Assembly (NCBI RefSeq): GCF_028502605.1
Contig: NC_079236.1
Coordinates: 2,604,001 to 2,668,000 of the forward strand
Reading direction: 5' to 3'
From: Trichoderma breve
Taxonomy: Eukaryota; Ascomycota; Sordariomycetes; Hypocreales; Hypocreaceae
Length of the DNA: 64,000 bases
A program made the position numbers and the translations under genes. The notes under the pieces are model-generated. The model did no database searches. It was not told the origin of the DNA and worked only from the letters and a program-made list of their open reading frames with translations. Shown piece by piece: positions 1 through 9,285 of this stretch (position 1 is the stretch's first letter; every line of letters begins with the position of its first letter).

Positions 1-397
1 TAGGGAACGTGCCAGGGCCAGCCAACCAGTAATTAATATTATCTTTAACGTATCTCTGATCCCGAAGCCATCGACCCTCGATGATGTGATGTCCTGCAGC
101 GGCTACGACGCCTCCGTACGGCGCACCATAAGAGACTGGCGTTAGAAACTCGCTGAGCATGTAGCCATACTGGACACCGGTGTAGGTGAGATGCTCCTTG
201 TAAGTCTGCCAACGGTAGTAGTAGACGGCTTGTATCTGTGAGTTGGGAACATCAAGGAATGGGATGTTCTGCTCGAACCAGTTGGGGTCTTCAAATCCGG
301 AAAGCAACTGGCTATGATTCAAGAAATTGGTGGCTACGGAACGTCCCGAGAGGACAATGGCAGCAACACCAAAGACGGAAATGCTAAGGGTCTTCAT
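1..397 (-). CDS. Secreted six-hairpin glycosidase-like protein, N-terminal part (cut by window edge)
   Basis: An open frame of 132 codons runs from ATG at 397 to the window edge with no stop, so only the N-terminus is visible. Residues 1-22 (MKTLSISVFGVAAIVLSGRS...) are a typical secretion signal. The mature start contains NWFEQNIPFLDVP, then an aromatic stretch (AVYYYRWQTYKEHL), a Gly/Tyr-rich part (SYGAPYGG), AAGHHIIEGRWLRD and INYWLAGPG. This pattern of motifs at the start of an alpha/alpha-barrel resembles secreted fungal proteins of the six-hairpin glycosidase superfamily (MGH1/GH63-like). The family call rests on remembered motif style, and catalytic residues lie outside the window. The product would act outside the cell or in the wall. 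No intron is needed in the visible part. Confidence 0.6.
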   Translation of the reverse strand, partial: MKTLSISVFGVAAIVLSGRSVATNFLNHSQLLSGFEDPNWFEQNIPFLDVPNSQIQAVYYYRWQTYKEHLTYTGVQYGYMLSEFLTPVSYGAPYGGVVAAAGHHIIEGRWLRDQRYVKDNINYWLAGPGTFP

Positions 398-3099
398 CCT
401 ACTGTAGTTCAGCTGACGATTGCCTCAATACTGAGGACTTTTACCCGGAGGCCACTATCTTGAAACGGATGATGTCTTTTAAACTGACAGCTTTGAGTGT
501 TCCGATGAGGGCACGAACTGGAGCCTATGTCTACAAAAGAATATACCATGGGAGCAATTAATAGAAGGCCATTATATAGAGAAAAAGAAAGCCGCGTTCC
601 AAAGAACGAGCTGTGTGCCGAAACATCACTTTGCCTTCACGAAGTGTCAAGTATGCCGTTCTGTGTCCTTCCTAAATCTGCTAAAGAAAGTGCAAATGTT
701 GGCTTGAAGAATGACCCCATGTTACATCGTGAGCGACTAGGCGATGAATCCTTCAATATAACATGACTATATTGCCGAAAAGCTCTCCGTCTACTAATCT
801 ATTTTGATATGGCAGCCCCTCTTAGATGCGCCTTCATTTGGCTATATCACCACATCAAAAGAGTGGGCGGACTCTGAGGGACAACGGTTTGTGTATCTAT
901 GCGAGTGTCTTTCTCGGCAAGTTTCTCCTGCCCGATGTTAATATAAGCCCAAAATGATATCTTATTGAGGCCCTTGAGCCTAGTGTATTCAACAAAAAAG
1001 GAAGCGCATAGATTGTCAAGCAGGCGTATACAACATAAACTAGGCGTATAAGGTGGAGAGCAAGCGTGTTTTAGCTATACACAGTCCTTGAAAGCTAATC
1101 CACTCGAGTTACCATTAGGATCGATCCTTTTCATCGCTATTGGTCCACATTCACTTTGCTTCATCTGGAGCACATGACAAATTGCGGTTTCGAGACTTCA
1201 TAGCGGACGGGCGCATAAGTTGGACCAAGCCCAAAGAAGAACCTAGAACTCTTATGATCTATTTAGCGCGAAATATATATAGCCTTAAAAGGGCAGTATT
1301 GTTACTCAAAAGACATCAGGCGACCAAGAGCGCTGGAATCGCGGATCGACGCTCTATTAGACCAAGATCGGGTGACTCGTTTGGGCGATTCCGGAGAGCG
1401 TCAGCTTTTCACTTACATGGATGCTACCTCCACAGTTTCTAGCCTCAGCTAGGCAACCCTCAAACGAAGGCGATTGGACCGCTTCAGGCGTCTTAGCTGC
1501 AGCATAGATGGGACTAACCCAGGGACTCTAACGGCAGTTGTGTGATAGCTGTCTCTTCTCATGGACATCACGTACAAACAAGAACTCCCAAAAGGTGAAC
1601 TGCGATGTATGCTTTGAAGATGGATTGAACAGCCTTGTTTCATAGCATCTGACTTTGACAGCTGCTAAACTAAATACTCACGTATGCTCAGGTGGACACA
1701 GCTCATGCCTGTCAGCGAAAAAGTCATGGATATGTACATATATCAGGTGATGAGTGGAATGTGCCCTTGAGAGAGTCACTGCCGCATGCTACGTGCTCTT
1801 CTTACTAGGCACGAGAAAAGAAACACATTGCGATGTGGCGGCGCTGTGACGTTGCAATGGACTAGGGTTTCATTCAACTATGGTTCCTGCATAGATGATT
1901 CCATGTCCATTCTCCCCGCATCCGCAACAATCTCGAATACCGGCATCATCGGTCGTATCGCCTCGGCAATTGGAGGAGCTGAATTCGGCCCGCGCCTCTC
2001 CACTCATCACTGTGCAGTAGCAATCACTCGTTCACGGAATCAGCAGGTCATTCGTTTCCTTTTAATTACTAATTACTGCGAACCTTCGGTTGGACTTTCG
2101 GTCCGGTTGCCATCATATTGGTACGGTTTTCTGTTTCGCAAATAAGTTTCAAACAACTGCAAAGGTTAGCTTAGGCTCCAACATAACCAAAATGAAGATT
2201 CTAGTCCGTTAAATGTACAATTTTTTCCCATCAGGTTTAGCTGAATTACATGGAATCTTCAAGTGGCAGTTTTTGCTATCACAGCAAGCGGAGGACAGAA
2301 AAATCGGGACTAAGAAAAATTAGAATACGTTAAATTATACGCCTGTTGTCTCAGTATTTATCTATTCCTATAGCTATATTTCTCAAGTAACTACTATTGT
2401 ATCTATATTTCTCTAGTAGCTACTATCACATTTATATTTCTCTAGTAACTGCTAGTATATCTATGTTTCTCTAGTAACTGCTATTATATCTATATTTCTT
2501 CAGTAACTGCTATTATATCTATATTTCTCTAGTAACTGCTATTACAGTTACATATATAGTAAAATCCGGGTACTAGCTAAATGGATATTCCTCTATAAAA
2601 GTACTACTTAATAAGTACATGCCCAGTAATCCCCAGCTCTATGCATGTAGGTACCTAATACTCTTAAACGAGGTCCTTCTTATCAGGCGTCCCTTTAAAG
2701 CCATCGGAGGACGGAGCATAAGACTTAAATTTCAGAATCTAACAATCTAAATACACAGCTTTAATTGTACTTTATTAACCAAATTACAGAGAATGTTCTC
2801 AAAAACAATGTCCTTAAGTACACCCTGGAGGGATATTGTAGTAGATGGAACATGCCGTTCATAAACAGCGATGTAGGCTATCGCAAGGTCCTAAACTCCG
2901 ATAGTAGAACACGCAAGGATTGAAAGCATATAAAGTCGAGTTGCCAAGTCAGTCAGCTACCAATTGATGATATGTCGCTATATATGTAGTAGTTATCATC
3001 TGCTTTCCTGAAGTTTTTGATCAATTGACCCATAGTACTGTACCCAATTTCTTTCCTTATCCAAGCCACCAATGCAACATCAATACTTCATACTTCGGC
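398..3099. other. Gene-free AT-rich intergenic region
   Basis: About 2.7 kb with only short unconvincing open frames; the longest (1786-2145, 119 codons) has no recognisable domain. The part next to 397 must hold the promoter of the glycosidase-like gene. From about 2,150 onward the DNA is AT-rich and contains a 29-30 bp minisatellite (2374-2546). No transposase or reverse transcriptase frame is visible, although the composition suggests decayed repeat DNA. Confidence 0.6.
2374..2546. repeat. Minisatellite, about six 29-30 bp units
   Basis: Six imperfect tandem units follow the pattern CTATATTTCTCTAGTAACTG plus CTATTATAT. Later copies are nearly identical and the first two or three are diverged. 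The same pyrimidine/TAG-rich style recurs at 18,690-18,890 and 27,640-27,715. Confidence 0.8.
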
Positions 3100-4593
3100 T
3101 CATTTGTCAAATCGAAGCGCTAAATCCTTCATGAATGTGTCGATATCATCAAGCTTCTTCATCTCTTCTGCTTTTAATGCCCACTTGACACCGGATTCTG
3201 GCGTTGTCTCAGTATATGGATTAGATTCCATCCATTTTGACCATTTCTGGATAACCGAAATAGCATCATCAGGCGTCATTTCAAACCATTCAATATGCTG
3301 TATCGAACAGCCGGTACAATAGACTCTTGTCCGACAATAATCCAACTCGGCGTGGCACAAGGCCTCAATACGGCGGGCATTTGGGACTATTGAGCCTTCA
3401 AAGAGTGACTTGGGTTCTCTGTTGCAGCTCAACTTCCACTCTTCATGCCGTGTTGCCGGACTGCGAGTAGTGTATCCGATTTTGACAAATCTCTCGTTTC
3501 CTTTAACCGTATAAAGATATATGAATCCCTTCTTTAGGTCGCCCAACTTCTTTTCCAAAGGACGCATCGCGTTAGCTTTGATCTTTTTGTATGAAGATTT
3601 TAGGTCTTGAGGGCTATCCCTTCTCTTGATTATTTTAAAGAGACTCTCATCAAAGGCGTTGGTCCAGTATTGGTCTGGTGGAGGTAATGCTAAGTCAATA
3701 GGTGTTGAGTCGACTCGCTTTTCAAGATCATGTTTAGTGCTATTTTTGAGCATTAGCCTTTGTACTATTTCTGGTTGTGAAGTTGTGCCAGACATATCAG
3801 AGTCATCCAGAGTACAGCCGCTATTAGCCAATTGCTTATTTTCTGCTTGGTATGTGCTGCGAATCTCCACGAGTCTTGAAGTCCATAGCTCGATATGTTT
3901 AGATGACTGATATTGGTGGTGATCACAAAGCCCATTACATGCGAGGACTTTGAGAAGATACTCAACTTTAGTATCATCAAAGCAAGCTACCGACTGGATA
4001 ATCTCATCAATAGTCTTGGTGTAATTTTGCATCTGTCGTCCATCAAGCTTCGAACGGCAATCCTCCTGCTTCAATGTCTTCCCTATGCAATAACGGTTAT
4101 TGCAATGGGTGTAATCGCGACGTAGAGCAATTGTGATCCGCTTCTCCAGAGGTATAGATGGCTTAGCATCTCCAACAGGGAAGATAGATGTCCATTTCTC
4201 AACGCGATCTTCTATATGTCTTTCATAGGGATGAAGATGGCAGTGAACTAGCTCAGCCAACTTTCGTAGCCTGTCTTCGAGTTCCATAGACGACTGAGTC
4301 AAAGCCACCATCGATTCTATCAAGCTATCCACCTTCGTCCTATTCTCTTTCGGCGTATACTTTTTACAGGGCTTCCCCTGTTGGGTAAGGCATCCGCATC
4401 GCCAATCCTGGAGATTGAGTCGACATTTCAGCACACTTAGATCGATCTTTTTTGTCGCTTGCTGATCAATTTTCACAGCCGTATCTGGCGTAGGGGAAGG
4501 GGTCCTTGGAGGAGTAAGAAGCCTAGAGGGATTGGTTGCAGTAGCGCCATCGTCAAGACTGAGCCCGCTGCCCTTCTTGTACAGGTTCGGCAT
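3100..4593 (-). CDS. T5orf172-domain protein (GIY-YIG superfamily) with duplicated Cys/His module
   Basis: Single-exon protein of 497 aa starting at the only upstream ATG (4593). Residues 357-455 match the T5orf172/DUF1766 pattern: FIYLYTVKGNERFVKIGYTT, then TRHEEWKLSC, an Arg/Glu helix (NARRIEALCHAEL) and EWFEM. In this family the YxY...KIGYT core is the GIY-YIG-like fold seen in phage and fungal proteins; nuclease activity in fungal members is not established. Residues 57-140 and 164-245 look like two copies of one module, each with spaced cysteines (C57, C66, C68, C76 and C164, C169, C179), a helix, and a terminal C-H cluster (HCHLHPYERH; CNGLCDHHQ) followed by a Trp-Thr-Ser motif. These could bind zinc. 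Residues 18-45 are a Thr/Pro-rich linker. Function unknown; a nuclear DNA-related role is inference only. Confidence 0.8.
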   Translation of the reverse strand: MPNLYKKGSGLSLDDGATATNPSRLLTPPRTPSPTPDTAVKIDQQATKKIDLSVLKCRLNLQDWRCGCLTQQGKPCKKYTPKENRTKVDSLIESMVALTQSSMELEDRLRKLAELVHCHLHPYERHIEDRVEKWTSIFPVGDAKPSIPLEKRITIALRRDYTHCNNRYCIGKTLKQEDCRSKLDGRQMQNYTKTIDEIIQSVACFDDTKVEYLLKVLACNGLCDHHQYQSSKHIELWTSRLVEIRSTYQAENKQLANSGCTLDDSDMSGTTSQPEIVQRLMLKNSTKHDLEKRVDSTPIDLALPPPDQYWTNAFDESLFKIIKRRDSPQDLKSSYKKIKANAMRPLEKKLGDLKKGFIYLYTVKGNERFVKIGYTTRSPATRHEEWKLSCNREPKSLFEGSIVPNARRIEALCHAELDYCRTRVYCTGCSIQHIEWFEMTPDDAISVIQKWSKWMESNPYTETTPESGVKWALKAEEMKKLDDIDTFMKDLALRFDK

Positions 4594-5584
4594 GTTGTCT
4601 TCCTACAAGAAGAGATTCCGGAGACTCAATTAGGCCAACTCTGTCTTTGCCTTCTACAACACCAAAGATATTTCATCAAATTGAGCTGAAGTTTCAAAAG
4701 CGCAACCGTTGAAATGACGTTAGTAGTACGATACCAGGCATAAATGCAAGCGAAGGCCGATAGAAACCCTGAAAGAGTGCACACTAGCATTTTTAAATGC
4801 TCATGAGAATGGGCCCCTTTGAGTCCTTGGCTTTGATCAGAGTGAGTCAATTGATACAATGACTTACACACAATCACTTCAGGCAGCCCCCAAGGGTAGG
4901 ACAAGATTTGCCTTGGTCCTACCTGCTGCGCCACACGTCTCTGTCATGTTCTACTTGGCTTTGTGTTGGCTGTAAAGGCTTTCAAGTTGACGTTGGGCTG
5001 AGAGCGGCGATTCACGTCGAGCTAGAATTTATGCCTTGTGGCAGCTTAGAGGCGCATTGTATATGTGCAATCCCGTCTACTAGTCCCTCCCCATCTCCTC
5101 TTTGTTACACTTGGGGGAGAGGGGGTGCCTACATGTGTTCAACATGATCCCCAATTGTGCTATCTAACACTCCGTGGTGCAACCTGAAAATAATACCGAA
5201 TACTAGGCGCTTATGGCTATAGCGGAAGATAGATACAAGAGAAATGTAGCTGTAACAGTAAAGAATTGTAGAAGTGACAGTTACTTAAAGAATGAGGTAT
5301 ATACTACATTCAGTTTTACTTACGTACTAGCAGCTAAATCCCCGTAGCTGTAACAACGGTAACTGGCTTTCTTTCACATCAAGTTTCGATGCTCAAACTT
5401 CAAGCAGTCTTAAGGGGGCTGGATAGCCAACTTGGAGTGCTGAACAGCTACTCCCCCCATTATCCTATTCTATTGATCTACCATAGATGTCTGGGAATTG
5501 AACCTTGATCTTGACACCCTTTTCTCGCTGTAGTCGCGTGCTCATAACATATCCGATGGCACCAGGATTGTCTGTAGACCTCAC
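4594..5584. other. Intergenic region with a possible reversed repeat relic
   Basis: About 1 kb between two minus-strand genes. The left half should contain the promoter of the T5orf172 gene and the right end the 3' region of the kinase-like gene. Between about 5,200 and 5,345 the minus strand reads as a degenerate version of the CTATATTTCTCTAGTATCTA-type repeat. No convincing gene is present. Confidence 0.5.
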
Positions 5585-6685
5585 TCAATACCAGTACTCA
5601 TCTTCTAGATCAATCTCGCTGTCCTCGTCCTCGTTCTCTTCGTCATCTTTCTCTTCGTCATCTTTCTCTTCGTTCTTTTTTTCTTCATCCTCCTTCTCTT
5701 TATCTTTTTTCTCTTTAGTCACTTTCTCCTCACTCTCCTCCTCCTCATCTTCCTCATCGTCCTGTTCATTGCCTGGCTCCCACATTTTCATTTCATGCTT
5801 GAACCAACACTGCGCGAAATCGATAGCAAAAGGTTGTTGCGACTGTTGGTCCACAATCACGTTGCGCGCGGAACATTCCATCATAACCACGCCGTATTCA
5901 TTGATTTTGTGAACCAAATCTACAGAACGCTGTACGAAGATCGGCCATTCATTGACATCTATTGATGAGCCGTCGAGATTGATCAGATTAATTCCAGGAA
6001 TGTACTGGAGGAGAATGCCATGAACATCCCAATACTTAGCATCAGGTCCGTCGATGAGATCCGAGGGTATGCTAGAGCTTGTGTTCACTAGCCGGACGGC
6101 GGCCAGCAAACGCGGTATTCCGGCTCCTTGAAGATCTTTCAGCAACTCATAGGCCTTGGTCTCACAGTTAAACATGTCATCACAATCCTTCCAGAGAGCT
6201 GCTTCGTACTTTTCACTGCCCTCAAAGTTGTCGTCGTCGAGGTGGTGATGGGGTGGGATTGGTATAAGTTCCCTTTCTTGGTCTTGGGCCAGCTGTGTGA
6301 GAAAAGGGCCGATTGCCTTTCGCCTCACAAAGGAGTTGAACAACGCTTGCTTTTCAGTGGTAAGAGGCAAATGTACCATTCTGTAGTCGCGAAGATCCAC
6401 GCCGAACCGACGATCGTACAGTTTAAGGACTGCGTGAATGTCTTGGCCTGAGTCTAGAGTAATGGTAACGCACATTACCGAAGACATGGTGATATCGAGT
6501 ACCCTAGTAATGGATGCCGCAGTCACTCGGGGAAAGGGTAAGTCTTGGTAGTTTTGGGTAATTTCAAGGCGTAGAGAGACGCCTGCGACGTATGGTATAG
6601 GGATGCCCTCGTCAGACCTAATCATCAGGTTAGTCGGGATATTTATTGGCAGCCCATTGAGTGTCTCATACATGTCTTCGACCAT
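5585..6685 (-). CDS. Divergent kinase-fold protein with acidic Lys/Glu/Asp tail
   Basis: Single exon, 366 aa, ATG at 6685; the open frame reaches upstream only through a TTG, and ATG at 6673 is an alternative start. Kinase-fold landmarks in order: VAIK-like AVLKLYDRR (K88), an alpha-C-like Glu (ETKAYELL, E175), hinge LLQYIPG (226-231), catalytic-loop equivalent MECSARNVIV with N275, and DFA in place of DFG (D289). The catalytic Asp position five before the Asn is Glu (E270), so phosphotransfer may be weak or lost. This layout is typical of the large fungal family of small aminoglycoside-kinase-like proteins. The last 60 residues are almost only D, E and K with a final YWY. It faces the Hsp70-like gene across a 430-bp shared promoter. 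Substrate unknown. Confidence 0.75.
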   Translation of the reverse strand: MVEDMYETLNGLPINIPTNLMIRSDEGIPIPYVAGVSLRLEITQNYQDLPFPRVTAASITRVLDITMSSVMCVTITLDSGQDIHAVLKLYDRRFGVDLRDYRMVHLPLTTEKQALFNSFVRRKAIGPFLTQLAQDQERELIPIPPHHHLDDDNFEGSEKYEAALWKDCDDMFNCETKAYELLKDLQGAGIPRLLAAVRLVNTSSSIPSDLIDGPDAKYWDVHGILLQYIPGINLINLDGSSIDVNEWPIFVQRSVDLVHKINEYGVVMMECSARNVIVDQQSQQPFAIDFAQCWFKHEMKMWEPGNEQDDEEDEEEESEEKVTKEKKDKEKEDEEKKNEEKDDEEKDDEENEDEDSEIDLEDEYWY

Positions 6686-7115
6686 TACTATAGAGACAAC
6701 GACGCAGAAGTGGATGTATAAGATGCGCAATGTATACAAGCAAAAAGACGCGAGCCGTTGTTACTGCTCGTGCTGCTACAGGAAATATTACCAGGCAGCA
6801 GCAGTAGGTTATGTATGGGCGCGTACATGTATTTATATACTCGCACAGGGTACTAAGTAATAAGCGCCTTATATAGTATTTTAAACAGGCGAGTTTTGAG
6901 AGTTTCTTAGAGCCGTTCAAATCTATAATGTCTTCTTTTAAGCACAGAGCACATTCATTACCCACGTGATGACGAATGCAGGTGTTATAAAGGTTGTTGG
7001 TACATTTCCTTTTGAGTCACGCCGCAACTTCAGCCTGGCCAACTCACCGTCCCCCGCGCAACGTAAACAGTCACTGGATTAAATCTCTGTTTTCGCAAAT
7101 CAATAAGGCTTCGCC
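6686..7115. promoter_or_regulatory. Divergent promoter with CACGTG box
   Basis: This 430-bp interval separates two divergently oriented starts (6685 minus, 7116 plus) and must hold both promoters. A perfect CACGTG palindrome within CCCACGTGATGACG lies at 6963-6968. Such E-boxes bind Cbf1-type or other bHLH factors in fungi, so use of this one is inference. The left part is rich in GCAGCAG and TA-rich stretches. Confidence 0.5.
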
Positions 7116-8419
7116 ATGGTCCAACTAAGTCATAGACCCGGCTCTAATAAGCTTCGGTTAACTACCGTTTTATGTCTCCTGGCCGTTCTGCCTTTCACGT
7201 TGGCCAGCGGAGTCGACCCACGACCTGCCATCGGCTTTGATCTTGGGCAGTCCTACGGGTACGTTGACCCTTGCTCAAAAATCATTCCATCTAACATGAT
7301 TAGGACTGCGGTCGCACATCTGCCTAACGGAACTATTGTCAAGCTTGCCAAGATCGAGGGGAGCCCACGATACAGGGCTTTTATGCAAAGCGAGTTGGAG
7401 AAACAGAAAGACTACCTAGATTGGTATGAAGAGCGTACCAGATCCAGTCTACTATGGGAAGAAATATTGATCTTATTAAATCGATATACCGGGTTTGGCC
7501 CAACGTATGGCGGTACAATCCTCGCTGAGATGCTTAGGTCGCTGCGAATTGCATCAGAAGCCACTCTTGGAGCACCTCTGCCAGCCACTGTCGTCTTCAC
7601 TGCGCCATATGTGCGTGCATGGCAACATGAGGAAGCATTACTGGATGGCCTGCTGCAAAGGGCGCGCATACTCGCAGGCCTCAAGCCTGTAACGATTGAG
7701 AATATGGATCCTGTCTATCTTGGCGAGACTAATACTGTTCTCGCTGCCAACAGGCGCCGGATATGCCCAAATCTTCGTTGTTTCGGCCCTAGTATATTTG
7801 ATGAGCCTCCATGGGCCTACGAAACCGAGCCTTTAAGAACCGACCAAGTAGTATATTTTGTTAGGCAAGTATCATTTTCTTCTTCTATCTCGACAAATGA
7901 TGGGGTACTAACGACTGGACACTGCTTAGCTTCACATATCACTCTCTATACACCTCCTTTCAACTAGCAACGTGCGACTCTTATTCGGCTACGAGTAATC
8001 GACTTGTGGCCATCAATCCTGAACTTGGTTTATAGCAGCAAGAGCACGCAAGCGACGAGGAAAGCTTTTGGCGTAAGCTTGAAGATTACCTTGTATCCAA
8101 AGCTGAAGAGTACGTCACCAGCGGTGACTTTCCCGGTGATTTTTCCCTCCGAAAGCACTGCATATTGCTTGTGGCAGGTGAGGCCGCAGATAACCCAAAG
8201 TTCATGGACGCCGTCAGACAAGCCATCACGCGTATACAAAACGACCCTATTCACAGGTATAAGGAGGCCATGACAGGCCCCAAGGTGGAATTGCTAGTCT
8301 CCCAGGATCTAACATACGCGGCTGCTGCTGGTGTTGCGCTCTGGAGGCGGAGCATGATTGACTCGTCGTACTGTGAGAATGTGGCAAGAATGAACAAAAA
8401 GGATCATGATGAGCTATAA
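7116..8419 (+). pseudogene. Secreted Hsp70/actin-like ATPase-fold gene with in-frame TAG and GC-AG intron
   Basis: Exon 1 is 7116-7864, start GCCATGG. A GC-AG intron (7865-7929; donor AG|GCAAGT, branch ACTAAC, acceptor GCTTAG) keeps the frame, whereas the nearby GT at 7869 would break it. Exon 2 runs from 7930. Residues 1-31 form a signal peptide, followed by IGFDLGQSYGYV (39-50), the phosphate-1 loop of Hsp70/actin ATPases. Later blocks (TVVFTAPYV; VSFTYHSLYTS; DEESFWRKLEDYL; HCILLVAGEAAD) match the fungal Hsp70-like family. The frame meets TAG at 8033-8035 (codon 285), yet the same frame continues for 127 well-conserved codons to a stop at 8417-8419, giving about 412 positions. A CAG to TAG change would explain it. 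Alternatives are stop readthrough, or a weak 48-bp intron (7995-8042) that skips the stop but removes family-like sequence. The locus may make a truncated protein. Confidence 0.7.
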
Positions 8420-9285
8420 AGTTAGCAGTTTGAATTACATCAGCTTTGGGAGCTCAGACTGTACGCATCTCGAGTCTAATTTGTTGATAGCGAGCAACTT
8501 CTTACTCCACAAGGTTCTGTTGAGCACAGGTTGATAGTAATTTACGTCGCATACCAACAATAGCTGTTATGAGTAGTGCTCCTAATTTATTGTTTATTCG
8601 ACTCTTGCGAGGTGACCTGAGATTTAGCATGAAGGTTCGCCCCATCTCATCCGCAAGACAGTATCAAGCAATACTCTGGCCTCATAAACAAGATCCAACA
8701 CGGGTATGACTCTGCCTCGTCATCGCAAAACTCCAAAAGTACATCCACATCTAAGCCTCAATCTACTCCGTTAAAACTCCACCCAACAGCAATGCTTATA
8801 AAGTGGATTATTTGACCAAGTTTCAATGACAGATCAAGGCATTGTCAAAAATAATTCCCCAAGATATCACATAACTTAATAGTATCCACAAATTCATCGT
8901 CATCCTCATCTGTATCTTTTTGCCAATGTATATAACAAAGATCGTCGCCCCGCGGTAAGTATGCGCTGGCAGAATATCCACAGTAATGGCGGGCTTCAAC
9001 TGATAATAAATGACAATCATGCCTCGCCAAGTATGTAATTAATGATATCACAAAAAATGAACAGCATTAAGACCGCTCACGTCCTTCTGCGGCAAAAAAA
9101 ATACAAACGTTATTTAAAGAGGGCCCCAGGGGTTTTAGTCAACTCCGGCCACTCAATGCAAAGACAAAGTTCCAAAATTCCACAAAACGCCAACTTGTAT
9201 ATACTTGCTCCTCATCTCATCCCGAATTTTCTTCTTGTATAGTATTAGCTTCGTCAAACCATGCCTGATCAATTATCGCTGCCGT
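8420..9285. other. Intergenic region between convergent genes
   Basis: About 870 bp between the end of the Hsp70-like gene and the end of the surface-protein gene. It should contain both 3' untranslated regions. The short open frames present show no domain or codon pattern of a gene. Confidence 0.6.

Noticed and set aside
1140..2145. Short open frames (100 and 119 codons) near the window start
   Set aside because: Atypical composition, no domain, no convincing leader or splice partners.
5490..5580. tRNA-like sequence on the minus strand with a B-box-like GGTTCAATTCCC
   Set aside because: The T-stem pairs poorly, no matching 7-bp acceptor stem or clear A-box at proper spacing, and no cloverleaf can be drawn. 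At best a decayed tRNA fragment.
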